64,000 nt of DNA, from contig JAIFAC010000420.1 of NCBI GenBank assembly GCA_026545765.1, positions 42,476-106,475 of the forward strand. The letters run 5' to 3'. Positions 50,225-61,083 of this stretch are shown here, piece after piece. A model generated the notes under the pieces. It did no database searches. It saw only the letters and a list, made by a program, of their open reading frames with translations, and was not told the DNA's origin. Position 1 is the first letter of the stretch; every line of letters begins with the position of its first letter. Source of the stretch: Plantago major (Eukaryota; Streptophyta; Magnoliopsida; Lamiales; Plantaginaceae). The position numbers were made by a program, and so were the translations under genes.

Positions 50225-51541
50225 ATGCAGCGAAGGAAGTCGACATACCTTCCTCTCGGGTTTAGGGGTGCTAGTCCAGCGGGTTCTAGTAGTACCCCAG
50301 CGAGTCATGGTAGTCCTCTCGTTGGATACGACATTGGGGAGCGGCGACGATCGAGGTACCAGAGACTCCACCGGCCTACACGGCACATGCTCCTGGTGAC
50401 TACCCCTCTGACGGGTGACCCTACTTGACGTTGACGGACGGTGCTACATTTCAGGGGAAACCGGTGTTGTTCCCCAACGGCAGGAACAAGTAAGTATTAT
50501 GGAGTTGTAGAACATACACTTAAGATAAATATATGTTACATGATTTTACTAATGAATATTCGTTTCTTGTTTGTCTCATTGATAACAGGTTTTGGCCTCC
50601 GGATGCCTCGGACAAACTAGGCAAAATCTTCAGGGGGAGGCGGGAGATGCCGGGACAGGGAGGCGAGAAGTGGTCAAACGTCCCGGACCGGATGAAGCAC
50701 TTTTACTTCGATGAGCTGCGCGTAAGCTTAAATGTTACAATGAATGCTTTATTTGTTCTTTTAATCATTGTGTTAATGTGTGTCGTATGTTAGCCACTAT
50801 ATCTGTGAGTGGTATGTTAGCCACTAAGCTTGTTTTGATGTGTTAGTCACCATTTATGAACTTGTTGTGTCATTTGAGTGGTATGTTAGCCACTGAACTT
50901 GGGTGATATGTTAGTCACCATTGTGTTAGTCAATTTTAGGACAATTTGAGTGGTATGTTAGCCACTGAATTGAATTGTTGTAGGACTACTACATTTGAGT
51001 TTCATTTGAGTGTTATATTTAAATTGTTATCTTTCTTTATACTTGTGTAATTTTTACTTTGAATGAAATTGTTGTAGAAGGACTATTTCATCCCCAATGC
51101 CCTGGTGTCCCAGTTGTACTCCGTTTTCGAGACTTTAGGGTCGGACATCTACAGGAAAATGGTCTACAAAATGAAGGAGACACGCAGGCAACCAACTTGG
51201 GTGGGGGATGACGAGTGGGCACTGTGGTTGACGTACTGGAATGATCCCTTCGTCCAGGATCAAGCGTCTGAAACGGACAAGACCGTTTATGCGAGCCGCA
51301 TGATGGTGCGAACCGCGAACATCACTATGGGTCGCGTTGTTATTCTGAGATCACGTGATGGAGGTTAGTAAATATGTTGTTTATGACTTGGAATATGATA
51401 CATAACAGTTTTTAGCTTTCATTTCAATCAACTAACTACTTGTTTGCACATATGTTTTTTTAGGCCAATAGAGGACAGCCGAAGAGTGCTCTGTACCACT
51501 TCAAGAAGGCTAAGCTGAAGAATGGCATCTGGGTGGCGTGA
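50225..51541 (+). CDS. CACTA accessory protein, Ptta/En/Spm (Transposase_24) type
   Basis: This is the TNPA-like second gene of CACTA elements, thought to bind element ends. Exon-like blocks: MQRRKSTYLPLGFRGASPAG (ATG 50225, after acceptor TTGCAG); a continuation in another frame, DGATFQGKPVLFPNGRN with donor GTAAG near 50490; RFWPPDASDKLGKIF... to HFYFDELR (about 50589-50720); KDYFIPNALVSQLYSVFETL... to RTANITMGR (about 51078-51340); and a last exon NRGQPKSALYHFKKAKL ending IWVA at TGA 51539-51541. The frame slips once near 50400, so it is damaged or mis-assembled. The W..WND and basic tail pattern supports the family. Confidence 0.55.
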
Positions 51542-54500
51542 GGGCGGCGTATTCGATGCGTTTCTTTCTTAAGGTTAACATGTGTATTTGAGTATTTTAA
51601 AGTGATTCCTAAAATTGCATCTCATTTCGTATGCAACCAACAATTGCAGTGAGGTCGAGAGGAGGATGGGCGAGAGGATGATCGTGGTCATGGTTGTCGA
51701 TTGAAGAGCAAGACCAGATCTTTTCGAGGTCAACCCGATGGACAACAAGGGTCGAATGTATGGATTGGGAAGTTTGGGCCCTTCCATGAGTTACGGTAGC
51801 TTCTCAATGTCCGGGGATCGGGATCGCGATCTAATCTCTACACCACAATGAGGTTACGAGATGATGACTCCTCTCCAACGAAATAGCTGCGACCAAAGGC
51901 GACTGAGCAAGTGCTTGAGGAGGCTCGTATGGCTCGGCGGATGGGCCTTTGACCCGGATGTTGATGGTTCTTCCCAGTCTCACCCACCGCCTCCTCTCGA
52001 TTATTCTTAGTTACATCAGACTTATTATGGACTTGTTATGGATAATTTGACACTATTTCACCTTCTAATTCTTGTTTCGGATTATTTATAGATAATTTAT
52101 ATTGTTTCGGATATATTAATGCAATTTAATTGTTTCGGGTATATTATCTATGATTATATTATGTGAAAAAACAGGTGAAACGGAAATATTTTAAAAAAAA
52201 AAATTTAAAAACAGTGAATTTAGCGACGGAACAAAATTGATAGCTAAATTCTGAACTAAGCGAATTAGCGTTGACATTTAGCGACGGATTTTTTCCGTCG
52301 CTAAATGTCAACCGAACTAAGCCGACTTAGTGGTGGGATTTAGCGACGGAACACATCCGTCGCTAAATCCCGTCTCTAATTAGCGACGGATACGTAATTC
52401 GTCGCCACTTCGGACAGACTGGTAAACGGATTAATCCGTCGCCAGTTCGTCGTTATTTAGTGACGGAATATCTATCCGTCGCCAATAAAAATAGTGACGA
52501 TTTGGTTTGAGGCGGAGGTTATCCGTCATTGGATTTAGCGACGGATCGACCGATTTAGCGACGGATAATTCCGCTAAAGCTGATTTTTTGTAGTGTAGAC
52601 CCTGCATTTGTGATTTATAAATCATTAAGAGTCAAGTTCACAAACTAATCAATAAACAACAAGTTAACAAATAAATATGACATGTTTACCTTTTTTCTAT
52701 CTGCCATGAAATACCAGTGTTTGTCAGCATCAAATGGACCAACAAATTGCTCAAGGCATTGCAGAAAGAAGCCCCAAGACTCTTTCCACTCTGACTCAAC
52801 TATAGCCCAAGCAACTGGAATATCCCACAATGCATCTATAAGCGCACTCAGCGGATGCCACCATATCTTCCCCTTAAATGACACCCATCAAAGAAGAGGA
52901 ATGGGCTGCCCCATTTAGAAATCCCCTTTTTAGGCCCTCAAAACCACAGAAGAACCTTTGAAAGTGAGGTGGCTTTTCAATTGCAGGTTTAACAGCTAAC
53001 TCAACTATTGAACCAGGATTTGTCCTAAGTACCATCTCTCTGTACTTAGGTGACAACCTAAATGCTTCTTCAGGGTTGCCTCCTAATATCTCCAAGGCTT
53101 TCAGCACAGCCCTATAAACCCTCATGTATGGCACTTTGATTCCCGTTTCTTGTTGACCCGAGGTTCAAGTTTCTTGGTACATTATTCCAGGAGTTTTCTT
53201 CATTGGCTCAAGTAACTTAGTTGCTAACCGGTTGGAGTCTGCCTGCCTTTGATCAACTTTTCTAACACATTTGTGTCCTACTTGATAACTCCTTATCATG
53301 AAGGAGACTTCATCATCCAAAACACCTAAATTGTAGAAAAGTTAGTTAGTAAACTATTGACAATGCTAGCAATTAACTTTGGAGTTACTGAGTTTGGAAA
53401 TATACCTGCATGAAGCCTCCATGAACAACATTTACCTCCACAATGTACAGTGTATCTAGCACTATCATTTTTAACCCTAACCAAATCAAACCCTACCTTC
53501 AACACATACTCTTTAACCCTCTGCCTTAGCTCTTTCACACTTGCAAATACATCTCCTTCTTTAAACTCCCTATCCCACAGCTGATTGTTCTCATTAAATT
53601 CATCACAGATCCACTCTTCATCACTCAAGACATTAATATCCTCACTCTCATACTCAAAGTTAGGGTCCAGGTCATCAAACTCTGCAGCATCGTTTGTATT
53701 TGCAGTCTCAGTGTCAACATTTGCAGTCTCAACATTTTCAGTTTCAATTTCTGCAGTTTGGTTTTGCTCCCCACTCATTTGCTCCATTCTCCTCATTGTC
53801 GACTCGGTCGACCTTCTTACACCTCTTAAAGCTTTATTGCTTCATCCTCATTGTCATACATATACTCATTATCGTGCCTCATCACCGACCAAATGCATCC
53901 CTAGCATCCCTTTCATCATCACTCTCCACAAATGCCTCTTCCTCGATTGGTCCTGCATTCTTATTTTTTTGTATAGGCTTTGCTCATTCTCATACTCACA
54001 ACCATCAACTTGGACTCAATCTCCATAGCATCTTGACAACATGGAAGCTTGAATCATCACTATCGGTAGCATGACTCATGCTCTCACTCTCAACCATCTT
54101 CTCTCTTTACATGCATCGTGAATCTTCTCCTTCATCTTATTCATCTCCTCTCTTATGTCATCCTCATCATCAACCCAGTCCTTAACAAGTACTTCTTCAT
54201 GAGCTACCTTACTCGCTACCCCAGTTTGATTAGTTGGTAAGTTCTCTTGGAAGATCCTCTCAAACAAATCTTCAAACTCAGCATCACCCAAAGCAGGTTG
54301 ATCAACAAAAGATTTCTGAGGGGTTGGTTCATGATGTTGAGGTATGTAAGGACTAGGAGCTGGAGAAGGGTTGGATTTATTGAAGCTCTTGGAGTTTTAG
54401 GAGATTAAGGGTTGGTTGTGTTTCTTGAGTAGGAGGAGGTGGAGGTATATCTCCATCATCTTCTATTAAATCAACAAAAGATGGGGGGGGGGGGGGGCGG

Positions 54501-55503
54501 TAATTGGGAGGAATGGTGGGTGGTCTTGGTTTAAAACTAATCTGCCAAAACAACCTCCTTCTATCATTAAATCTTGTCTTCTTGAAATTCCTAGGAGGTA
54601 TGTACTCGACATCCACATCAACTCTTCTTCTTTTAGTGAGACATATCCACGACTAAAGGCTCGACATCACTACTCTCTAAGTGCGGTTCTGCTTCCATAT
54701 GTTTCATATTAGACTCGAACATCCTCCTAACACTAGCATCATCTACTAACTCGTCGATCAAAACTTCCATCAATATCGGCAACCATACTAAAAAGCAGAG
54801 AACCGATGGTTTGCACAGCATCTAACACAGTCCTATACACATCATTCATCAGTTTCAAGTGAGAATACCTGGAAGGGTTGATATTGGTAAGCATGTACTC
54901 ATCCTTGCAGTAACGAATCCGTATGTTAAACAAAGTTCCCATTGTCCTTTGAAACAACAAAAATGCGAGATCATTGATCAAACATAGTTAAAAAAACCTA
55001 TCTGCGATTTACATAAACACTACGCGATTTCGGTGAAATCCAGACGAAGGCATACCTTCGTACTAATACAAGCGGTTTTGACACGAAAATAACAAGAAAA
55101 GGATGAATTTGAAAATCAGATTTTTTTAAAACCATACCTTTTAGGTGCCGATTGAAGCAGTGCAATAACCAGCGATTACTAAAATATTGAAGAAAGCCCG
55201 TAAAGAATTGCAGTGCGAACCGTCAATGGCGGGCGATTGTATGAAGGCGAAGGAGTGTGGTTTTTGGCGGTGGGGTGATTTGGTAGTGAATGGTGAAAAA
55301 AATAACATGTTTGATTAACTAGAAAATGAATAAGGTTGTGTTTGGTTTGGAAATAAGTCATTGTGACTTAAAAATTTGGTCGACCAAAAACAACTTTTGG
55401 ACCTATATGTAATTGTTCCACTAATGGGAATTGGATGAGCGAGGAGCCACTAAGAGGGTAGCCTATGTAATTTTCCCTTTTTTTTATGCACCCTACTTAA
55501 AAC

Positions 55504-56786
55504 CATAACGATTGCCTTGTAAAACTATAACAATGCATCTTAAAACCATAACAAAGTATTTGCAAACAATCAAATCATAAATATTTTATCGAGAGCTAAA
55601 AAGACTAATGTTCGCTTAAAAGCGACAACAAAAGGTCTTAACATTTTATAACATATGCGCTAAAATAATATGAGGGAAATATTCAACACAAGCTAAAAAC
55701 AATAACATTGAAGCTTAAACCATAACAATGCATATTAAAATTATAATAATGACTCTTAAAACTATAACAAAACATAAACATGCAATACAAGTTAAAAACA
55801 ATAATATTGATGCATCTTAAAACTAAAACTATAATAATGCATATTAAAACTATAAATAAAACAAAACATATTGATCTGAGGTAAACGCATTTACTAATTC
55901 CAAGCGAAGCGAAGTGAAGTAAACCTGATGTATCAAATAATGAAGCTCAACTCGACACAAGCAAAAGCAACAATCAAATTCAAACCGAAGCGAAATTCAT
56001 ATCATCATCGATCTCACGGAAGGCTATGACGAAATCAAACAACAAGCACAATTGACTCAAATGTCCCCATCATAAATCTCTAATCGGCGATCTATTTCCC
56101 CATTTCTACTAATCGGGATAAGCACTTAATTCATCGATCTCGAGTGCGGAGAAATCGTCACGGATCGTGGTGAACTCGATCTTCTCATTCGGATTCTTCA
56201 CGAGTGAGGTTCATATTTGCGACGGATGTGGTGTCGTCCAAAGCCAGTTCACGGTCGAGTTTAATTGGAGGTTTGAGTGATGTGACGTGAATGCGGTCGG
56301 ATTGGATGGTAGAGGATGTTCACGGTGGCTAAGGCGATGAAAGCAGAGAATCACGACGATGGTGATGCGGTGCTTCTGATGGTGGCGGGCGGCGGTGGAT
56401 TGGCGGCGAGGTGCAGGTGGGGATGGTAGTGGGTGGAGTTGTGGAGAGAGTAATAATATTTCTTTCACTAGGTTTTTGTAGAGAGATAAATTAAAGATGG
56501 TTGAGTTTAATGGTTTTTGTGAGAGAATTTGTTGTTTATTTGAAGTATTTATATAAAAGCTACCAACCGGTTTGTAGTGTTTCTCACCGGTTCTTTATTG
56601 TGAAAACCAAATTTTCCTATAAATTAGGAAAATCTTTCCTTTTACTATACTTACTCAAAATTCTTGGTACTATTTTCGATTATTTCCATTTACAAATTAA
56701 AAGGGTTATATAAATCGAAATTTGAACTTTGAAGTACTTAAATTGGGTAAAGATTAAAAAACCTACATTCTTTGTCATTGAGTGGT
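55504..56786. other. Flank of the nest: repeat units and a promoter-like stretch
   Basis: The left part continues the TAAAACTATAACAA-type tandem repeat (units near 55676-55721 and 55775-55823). The right part (about 56200-56560) is GC-richer. On the minus strand it has a TATAAAT-like box near 56545 followed by a CT-rich leader and a frame starting near 56468 without known motifs. It may be the 5' end of an unknown or captured transcription unit. Confidence 0.3.
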
Positions 56787-58835
56787 TGTAAGACCCCTAA
56801 TGAAAATAAGTTAATTGATAAAAATTCATAGACGGACCATTTAGAGAGATACATTAAATGTTTTAATGAAGACGTTCGTCGCGTATGAGGCTTTGATGAA
56901 ATTTAAGGTCGATGAAATCTCACATTCGGGACACCGAAGAGTGATGTAACACAGGGACGGCGATGCTCATCAATAGTCATCTTCTTCCTCATTCATTCTC
57001 TCATTCTCGACACTTGACCTCCATTGATAAACCTCCATAGCGAAACCTCTTTAAGCTTCAAATCCCCTTACCTCCACCATTTCTCATGCAAATACATATT
57101 CATATCCTCTCAACTTGAGAAAGCTAATAACACAACTCAATTTATGATCAAAAGCACAATCAAAGAAGTTAGAAGGTAATAAATCCCACTCACTCATCTT
57201 CCTTTCAATTTTATTCCATAATCCCAATTGTCTTCCACACTAACACATCTAATTCCATTCAACACTTGCTAGGAGTTCAATTTGTCAATCCAATTTTGAA
57301 GTGGAAATGAATTCATCAAAACCCTATGAAAAGTTTTAAGGTGGGTTAAAATTGTTCTACTAAAACTAGTTTTTAATCTTGGTGCATGCATGTTTTCTTG
57401 ATAAAATCTTGATGATTTTTCCCTTTAAAACTAAAGTAAATGAGTAATATGGCCTCACAATCAATTGGGTAAGTCATTTAATGAATTGCATGTTGATTTT
57501 GAAGTAGTAGAAACTCAATTCTTGATAATTCCCAAATCCCGTAAGCAATACGCCTATTTTTTGTAAAATGCAAAATAAATACTTTCCTTCATTTGTTGAT
57601 GTTGAGAATTTAACTGGACATGTATAACATTATCGATATTTGGAATGAGGTTAAAATGGGTTTTAATAAATTAACTAAAATTGAAAAGATTCAACATTTA
57701 CAATGTTAACATAACAGGGTACTGTTAGTAAAACCACTATAATCCTTCTTTAAAATGATCAAATTGTCTTTAATCTATGAGAAGTGAGAGATACATGAGA
57801 TTTAGACATTTTCCAATAAGAATAATGATATTTGGAGTGACATAGAATATTTTATGAATATTTCCCCTTCATTGCTCACTGCATGAGCATTTTAGGTAGA
57901 AAATTCCTAAGTGACAGACTATAAATGTGTTTTGGACTCAAAAGTATGTTTGAATAGAAAACAGTAATTTAACATAAAAAAATTAGAAACATGGGAATTG
58001 AGAAAGTTTGACCACTTAATGTATTTTATAATGAAGGACTAATGGCTGCGAATCGGGATTTATGAACCGACAAAATTTAATGAGATCACACCGAAAGGGA
58101 AACTAAATCAAGATGGAAGAAGATGTCTTGGTCTTGTTATTGATTGCTAGCTTGATCTTTTGGGAAAAGCTTATCATAGTTGGTCTTACATTCATTAGGG
58201 ACATTTTTATGTACTTGAACTTCGAATTCTTTATGTATTTTATCCTTTGTGAGTCTCCTAATGAGTCATATAATTAGGTTGTTAGATATGTGATGTTAAT
58301 GTTTGTCTTCTTTAAGTGTTACATTAGTAATCGAATTTGTATCCATCGATGTTATTGCATAAATTACCCGACCTTGTTGCTCTGTTATAATTACGTATTG
58401 ACTTGTGAAGCATATCATGTTATATTTAAATAATTGTGTGTTCTTGTCCAGTTAGTCATATTATATGCATAATTGTGTGATTAGTGATAAATATACGTTA
58501 CTGCTTATCTTTATAATTGTTAGCGACAAATTGTTAAATTATCATGTAATTATATGCCTAGTTGATTCTACTTATGCTTTCGTTTGTGGGGGTGAAAGGG
58601 TATCGATAAGTGTTTTTGTAATGTTAAGTAGTGTTACCTTTTATCGATTTGCGGATTACTATTAGCAGGTCATCTAAGGTGTGTATTCTACACAAAAATT
58701 ATATGTATTTTTGTGAAACTACAATAAGCTATTTTAATATTATATATATAGTATTGCATCTCAAATATTGTGAAACTCATGATACCAAGTGCTGATAACT
58801 GCATCAAATCTTTTTCTCATGCTTCCATTCAAAAA

Positions 58836-58886
<51 letters not shown>

Positions 58887-58933
58887 CCGAATGTCAATCA
58901 AATCGAAGCGAAGATCATAATAAATCATATACG

Positions 58934-59030
<97 letters not shown>

Positions 59031-59681
59031 GATTTATTATGATCTTGATTTGATTGATTAATCGCTTTCGATATGTCTTGAATTGTGGTGTGGTGGGGGT
59101 TTGGTGGACATACTTGGGCGGGTTGTGTATGTCTAGTTGTTCATGAATTACCTACCTTACTATCCTGAAGCAGGGGAGGCAATCATCACGAGGTCTTTGG
59201 GAGTAGTAGTGTTCCACACCACCCTGTATCATGGCGGGGTCTTACGTCTTCGTCTTCGTTTGGCCGGTGGTAGCACCATGCAGGTGATAAGAGCTTGGAT
59301 TGGGGTTATAGGTTGACTTCACCACGATAGTTTCTTAAACTTCGTTATATGTTTTCTTGATTATTTTATATTATGATTCATTTGGTTTAAAACCATGCTT
59401 GTTATTACATAATTCGTTGTTCATAGCATGGAACCTCACGAATTTTTACCTCACTTGATTTGTTATCTTCTTGTAGATTTTGGCGAGTCCCTGGGCGTTG
59501 AGCAGAGAGAGTGGAGTTTCTTTAAAAAGTTTGGGATCTTGAAAATCTTTTAAACTATTTGATTTATTGTTAGTTAGTATTCACTTGTGGCTATGTTTAG
59601 ACTTCGTGTTAAAAGAATTTGTTGTACTTTTCAAATAAAGAAGTTTATTTTTATTCTAGTAAATTTTTTGGGTCATTCACG
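56787..59681 (+). mobile_element. Probable solo LTR of a Ty3/gypsy (Tekay/Del-like) retrotransposon
   Basis: It starts TGTAAGACCCC, a common opening of plant Ty3/gypsy LTRs, and ends GGGTCATTCACG (terminal CA probably mutated to CG). The flanks are an exact 5-bp duplication GTGGT (56782-56786 and 59682-59686). An AATAAA signal (59634-59639) near the 3' end fits the LTR polyadenylation zone. About 2.9 kb, no coding, no internal domain: a solo LTR left by recombination. Orientation rests on TG start and AATAAA position. Confidence 0.55.
58839..59044. repeat. TA microsatellites with a long palindrome
   Basis: Two TA tracts (about 58839-58884 and 58935-59024). The second is bounded by perfect 20-bp inverted arms at 58913-58932 and 59025-59044, whose homology continues outward with a 6-base gap (ATCAAATCGAAG against TTGATTTGATTG). 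The whole can fold into a very long hairpin. Length is probably unstable between individuals. Confidence 0.85.
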
Positions 59682-59686
59682 GTGGT

Positions 59687-60278
59687 TGTTTGACATGATT
59701 TTTTTAAAAAATAAAGTGGTTGTTTTACATGCAACTTAAATTGATTTGGTTTTAATGGGTTTTAATTGTAAATAGTGGTGAATCTATCTAATATATTAAG
59801 CAAAAAGTTTTGAGCCATTTAGAGTGTCGCATCATGTAATTATTTAAATCCCTATTCTCTCATTGGTCCATTTTTAGCAGTTTGTTAAATTCTTTTATTT
59901 TGATTGGTTGAAGTTTTTTAATGTGTTGATGTGTTGTGATCTTTCCAAAATCGGACCCTAATGTGTTGAGTACAAATTTATTCATTGTTTTAGTAAGTAG
60001 TAAATCATCCAAATACATTTTATTTATTTTGGTCTTAAACATGAAATAAACATTCCACGATTACTAATTACATTAATTCTTATATAGTAATAAGTAAAGG
60101 TAATCAAAATTCCATGGCTAATGACTAACTTAGTTTCCAAGTCTTAAAGCGACAATTATTTATGAGGATCTATATTTGTTTAAATTATTCTAACGTTAGT
60201 CAATTCTTTCCTCAAATTTGTAGTATCCATTCATAATACCTACCTCTTATTTTAAAGTCCGTTTATCAATATCTTATA
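59687..60278. other. Intergenic; Helitron-like 5' terminus word
   Basis: At 59783 the string TCTATCTAATATATTAAG follows an A and resembles plant Helitron 5' ends; a near-identical string occurs at 62928. No matching hairpin plus CTAG end was found downstream, so the elements are unproven. Confidence 0.25.
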
Positions 60279-60534
60279 CTTCCTAAGATTTACGTAAAAG
60301 TGAAACAATTTTGATTTGCACAATCTTTAAGAAAAAATGTGATCCCAAAATTATGTAGTTAAGAATGAGTTTGAGATATTAATTAAATTGGAAAGAAAGT
60401 ACCGTGGGCCCAAAAATGTGGTTAAAAAATGAATTGTATTATAGAAGTAATTTAGCCATAAAAGAAAATGTAACACTTTTAATGAAACTCCCAAAGCGAA
60501 AAAATTGTTTCACTTTTACGAGAAGCGAGGGGAG
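60279..60534. mobile_element. Stowaway-type MITE, long TIRs
   Basis: The left TIR CTTCCTAAGATTTACG continues into TAAAAGTGAAACAATTTT. The right TIR, inverted, is CTCCCCTCGCTTCTCG continuing into TAAAAGTGAAACAATTTT. TA flanks at 60277-60278 and 60535-60536. The inner inverted blocks are nearly identical. 256 bp, non-coding. Confidence 0.8.
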
Positions 60535-61083
60535 TATGTAATATTGCACCAAAAGGTACAGAAGTTTTAGAAATGTAAATATCGTTAAGCTTCAAAGATC
60601 AATTCAAATCGAAAGTAGTGTGGAAAAAGAAACAAAAGGTACTAGAAATTTTAGTATATTTACTCCTCTAGGATTCACAGGAGAACATCATACATTAATG
60701 TTGGTAGCGTATTTTTTATGTGAAAAGTTAAAGTCAAGTCGTGATAAAATATTTAAAAATGTGGGAAAATTTATACTTTTATTAGCAAAATTTATGTTTT
60801 GTATGCTTAAAAGTTGAGATTTTTATTATTTGTTTTGTGGGATAGCTTCCTTTATAGTGATGCATGAAGTTCTGTAAGAACGACTAAAAATCACAAATAT
60901 ATATATGAAGTTACTACGTAGGACGGAGGGAGAATGTCTGATTCAAATCATAGAAAATTTTGGAAGTGATTGTTTATCATAGAATAATGAAACTTTATTC
61001 CAAAATTTTAATTATATAATTTAATTATACATTTTACATTTCTACGGTTTAAGATTCGTCGTTCTCAAAGTTGAATAATGTCT

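Larger units (their letters stand above)
48927..52595 (+). mobile_element. CACTA (En/Spm) element nested in the MULE transposase
   Basis: Termini CACTACAAGAAAT and, inverted, CACTACAAAAAATC are flanked by an exact TAG duplication (48924-48926 and 52596-52598). Subterminal zones hold many copies, in both orientations, of TAGCGACGGA-type motifs that the transposase is expected to bind. Length is 3669 bp. It carries two coding remnants but no DDE (TNP2) core, so it would depend on a helper. It is inserted in an exon of the MULE transposase. Confidence 0.92.
48208..54942 (-). pseudogene. mudrA-like: MURA-type MULE transposase, split by a CACTA insertion
   Basis: DDE transposase of the Mutator superfamily. 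On the minus strand the ATG (54940-54942) begins MGTLFNIRIRYCKDEYMLTN, a PB1-like start. Acidic and proline-rich blocks follow (DLIEDDGDIPPPPP), then the DBD_Tnp_Mut region at 53400-53600 (FASVKELRQRVKEYVLKV, VHCGGKCCSWRLHAG). The catalytic core shows FFDGCHLRGRYGG (first Asp codon 52887-52889), IPVAWAIVESEWKESWGFF, FMADRKK, an intron at 52602-52689, then GL, the CACTA insertion, and VPVIEELAPN with KCAKHIYDNF. After a deletion or frame slip near 48740, KFVGSHLRKMMEMMNQCT leads to a GRGRGRSGRG-rich tail (exon 48208-48447). The later catalytic Glu region and zinc knuckle are missing. Several frame slips; inactive as written. Confidence 0.75.
47200..55477 (-). mobile_element. Mutator-like element (MULE) nested in the hAT
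   Basis: The left TIR starts GGGCAAATTACATATGGACC and the right TIR, inverted, reads GGGAAAATTACATAGGCTACC; both then have CCTCTTAG and, further in, AATTACATATAGGTCCA. Flanks GAGTTTTTA (47191-47199) and TTTTTTTTA (55478-55486) agree at 6 of 9 bases, a plausible but low-complexity 9-bp target duplication. Cargo: a MURA transposase on the minus strand and a GRF zinc-finger frame on the plus strand. A CACTA element sits inside. Without the CACTA the MULE is about 4.6 kb. Confidence 0.8.
46687..55495. mobile_element. hAT-type element, interrupted by a MULE
   Basis: The left end is TAGGGGTGTCTG and the right end, inverted, is TAGGGTGCAT. The flanks carry an exact 8-bp duplication CTTAAAAC (46679-46686 and 55496-55503), the hAT hallmark. 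Its own DNA is 46687-47199 plus the last 18 bp at 55478-55495; everything between is inserted MULE. It is a ~0.5-kb non-autonomous element rich in GGCGGGTGG-like words, with no transposase. Confidence 0.75.

Noticed and set aside
53585..54074. Plus-strand Ser/Phe-rich frames
   Set aside because: They lie antisense to the MULE transposase N-terminal region, which carries the recognisable motifs.
58761..59042. Frames encoding alternating Tyr-Ile
   Set aside because: Produced by the TA microsatellite.
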